A stretch of DNA of 64,000 bases from Paractinoplanes ovalisporus (GTDB lineage Bacteria; Actinomycetota; Actinomycetes; Mycobacteriales; Micromonosporaceae), in contig NZ_JAENHP010000002.1 of the NCBI RefSeq assembly GCF_016834655.1, positions 855,407 through 919,406 on the forward strand, given 5' to 3'. Shown piece by piece: positions 62,700-64,000 of the stretch. The notes beneath the pieces were generated by a model, which was given only the letters and a program-made list of their open reading frames with translations, searched no databases and was not told where the DNA came from. Position numbers and translations under genes: made by a program. The first letter of the stretch is position 1. Every line of letters begins with the position of its first letter.

Positions 62700-63506
62700 T
62701 CATGGCCGGGCGACTCGGACTGGCCCACTATGGCCTCGAGCATTTGCGTCCGCGATTCCCGAGGAATTCTTGGTGTGCGCGGTGCCTCGTGCGGGAATGC
62801 GTTCGAGGAGTTGCCCGGGTTCGCTTTCGGTGGAAAAGGATCCCCGTGGGAAATCAGCGTGACGGCGTCTCGATTTCCGTCCATCGGCCGAGTGGACGGT
62901 GAACGGCCGCGCGGGCCGGTCCCGTTGATGTGGCGGGTTCGGCGTTGACGCTCGGTTGTCGCAGGGTTCCGTTGTCGCGCTGACCGGTTCGGCTTTCCGG
63001 TGCTGCTCGGACAAGGGCGCTGGCAGAGCGGCGCGCGCTACCGATTGCGCCTGCGCCGTGCGCGTCGCGGTCGGGGGTGGCGTTGCGGGGTGTCGTTCTC
63101 CTGAGCGTGGCGTTGCGGCGTGTTGTGCTCCCGCGCGTGGCGTTGCGGCGTGTTGCGTTCCCGGGCGTGGCGTTGCGGCGCGTTGTGCTTTCCTGGGTTC
63201 CGTATCGGAGGTGAAGCGCTGCCGCTGCTCGGGGTTCCTGTGCTGTGGCGGAGGCTGCGATCGCGTTGGTGAGAGGCGCGACGAGGCTGGCTCCGTGGCG
63301 AGATCTTGCACCGCCGCGTCGGTCGACCTCGGCCCGGCGAGCCGGGAGCGCCGCAGCTTTGCGGCGTGACGCTGAGCCAGGCCCCAAGCGCGGTGCCTTT
63401 CGTGCACGCGGCGAAATTCCTCGGCCGCCGGGCAATAGTTGCGACGTTTGGTCCGGTCGCGCATTTTGGCGAGTTCCGCAGAGGTGAACAATTGAAGCTG
63501 CCGCAT
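62700..63506 (-). CDS. Hypothetical protein with basic N-terminal helix and low-complexity tail
   Basis: From ATG 63506 the 268-residue product starts RQLQLFTSAELAKMRDRTKR and HRAWGLAQRHAAKLRRSR, a strongly basic helical part of coding character. The remainder is Pro/Ala/Thr-rich, including ten-residue repeats (AATPRPGTQH and variants) coded by a 30-bp array at 63092-63190. The first ~60 codons and the promoter are AT-richer than the surroundings (47% GC by count for 63481-63540). The real 3' end is uncertain; the gene may be truncated or expanded by the repeats. Confidence 0.45.
   Translation of the reverse strand: MRQLQLFTSAELAKMRDRTKRRNYCPAAEEFRRVHERHRAWGLAQRHAAKLRRSRLAGPRSTDAAVQDLATEPASSRLSPTRSQPPPQHRNPEQRQRFTSDTEPRKAQRAATPRPGTQHAATPRAGAQHAATPRSGERHPATPPPTATRTAQAQSVARAALPAPLSEQHRKAEPVSATTEPCDNRASTPNPPHQRDRPARPFTVHSADGRKSRRRHADFPRGSFSTESEPGQLLERIPARGTAHTKNSSGIADANARGHSGPVRVARP
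63092..63190. repeat. 30-bp tandem repeat, about 3-4 copies
   Basis: cgtggcgttgcggcgtgttg recurs every 30 bp, with a diverged first copy. It is in frame in the reverse-strand hypothetical gene. Confidence 0.88.
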
Positions 63507-63722
63507 GCTTAATTGTCCCGCATTCAAACCATGCTTTGTCAGCATTCGATCATGCCAAAAAACTAAAGATTGGCGCCATGCACGCCGACCAAAAGGATCA
63601 GAAAATAGCTCGCGACTCGCGAGATGACGTGACGTGGGGCAGGCTCCGGAAACGCAGTCAGCGAATTCGCCCGCGCCGCAACGCCCGCAGCCAAGCACCG
63701 CGCAGCCATCCGCTCGGGGTAG

Positions 63723-64000
63723 GCGGCGGCAGGGAGAGTGACCGGCGACGCCGGCCGCCTGGGACCCAGCGTGCCGTAGCTGAAGGGTGGGTGGCGGCAG
63801 GGAGAGTGACCGGCGACGCCGGCCGCCTGGGACCCAGCGTGCCGTAGCTGAAGGGTGGGTGGCGGCAGGGAGGGTGACCGGCGACGCCGGCCGCCTGGGA
63901 CCCAGCGTGCCGTAGCTGAAGGGTGGGTGGCGGCAGGGAGGGTGACCGGCGACGCCGGCCGCCTGGGACCCAGCGTGCCGTAGCTGAAGGGTGGGTGGCG
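63723..64000. repeat. 68-bp tandem repeat array continuing beyond the window
   Basis: agggagagtg/agggagggtg begins at 63731, 63799, 63867 and 63935, exactly 68 bp apart. Copies are nearly identical, differing at one base by eye. Each unit holds the palindrome ccggcgacgccgg. At least four copies are visible and the array is cut by the window end. The 490 bases from 63507 hold no supported gene besides the AT-rich stretch. Confidence 0.97.

Noticed and set aside
63536..63847. 103-codon forward frame starting in the AT-rich stretch
   Set aside because: It runs into the 68-bp array and has no ribosome binding site or family features.
63723..64000. Possible CRISPR array at the window end
   Set aside because: The whole 68-bp unit is conserved, with no variable spacers.

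Overview
The window is 64 kb of very GC-rich DNA (about 70% by eye, G/C at third codon positions, frequent GTG starts, many ATGA/GTGA start-stop overlaps). Gene content is that of a filamentous actinomycete: MmyB-like XRE regulators, DUF574-type SAM methyltransferases, a VC0807-type membrane protein, an SCO0607-type lipoprotein, a DUF5996 protein and a NACHT/STAND ATPase. I would place it in or near the Micromonosporaceae (Actinoplanes-like), but nothing in the sequence proves the genus. No rRNA, tRNA, prophage, CRISPR array or complete IS was found.

Layout. 1-4.4 kb: a co-directional cluster of an alpha/alpha-toroid-like protein (5' end outside the window), a small membrane protein, an RBBP9-type hydrolase and a family-4 glycosyltransferase with an unknown N-terminal domain. 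4.65-8.2 kb: a reverse-strand operon for an iron/cobalamin-type ABC importer with a methyltransferase in the middle. 8.3-13.8 kb: small enzymes, a decayed OLD-like ATPase, a disulfide oxidoreductase and a PEBP protein. 13.9-21.9 kb: a GntR regulator, a histidine kinase, a PRC-barrel protein, a lipoprotein and a TetR/winged-helix/PEP-dikinase operon, separated and invaded by tandem repeats. 21.9-36.3 kb: a GGDEF-EAL protein, a LysR/SDR pair, two divergent methyltransferases, an SDR gene with a MITE-like insertion, a sugar dehydrogenase-XRE-SDR operon, an ADH with a divergent XRE regulator, an MhqD/MhqO-like pair behind twin operators, and a STAS-HATPase fusion.

36.6-45 kb: TetR-MMPL-DUF5996, then a sugar locus made of secreted aldose 1-epimerase, binding lipoprotein, permease and ATPase. 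The permease-ATPase junction carries a 42-bp repeat that creates a 44-codon bridging ORF. 45-53 kb: a third DUF574 methyltransferase, membrane proteins, a NACHT ATPase with an AT-rich 3' part, and a membrane protein with a periplasmic-binding-protein-like domain. 53-64 kb: a secreted M6-type metalloprotease, HIT, DUF4279 and GNAT proteins, a headless LPXTG protein, a secreted GH20 hexosaminidase, an Imm35/YrhB-type immunity gene broken at a seven-C run, a gene with an AT-rich 5' end, and a 68-bp tandem array that runs off the end.

The most unusual feature of the whole window is the number of unrelated tandem repeats: about a dozen arrays with unit lengths from 15 to about 177 bp. Most lie in intergenic tails, but several are in frame inside genes (permease, PEP-dikinase, TetR, the 63-kb gene) or at a start-stop junction. 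Individual candidates for accessory or conflict systems are the 5' glycosyltransferase cluster and the NACHT gene.
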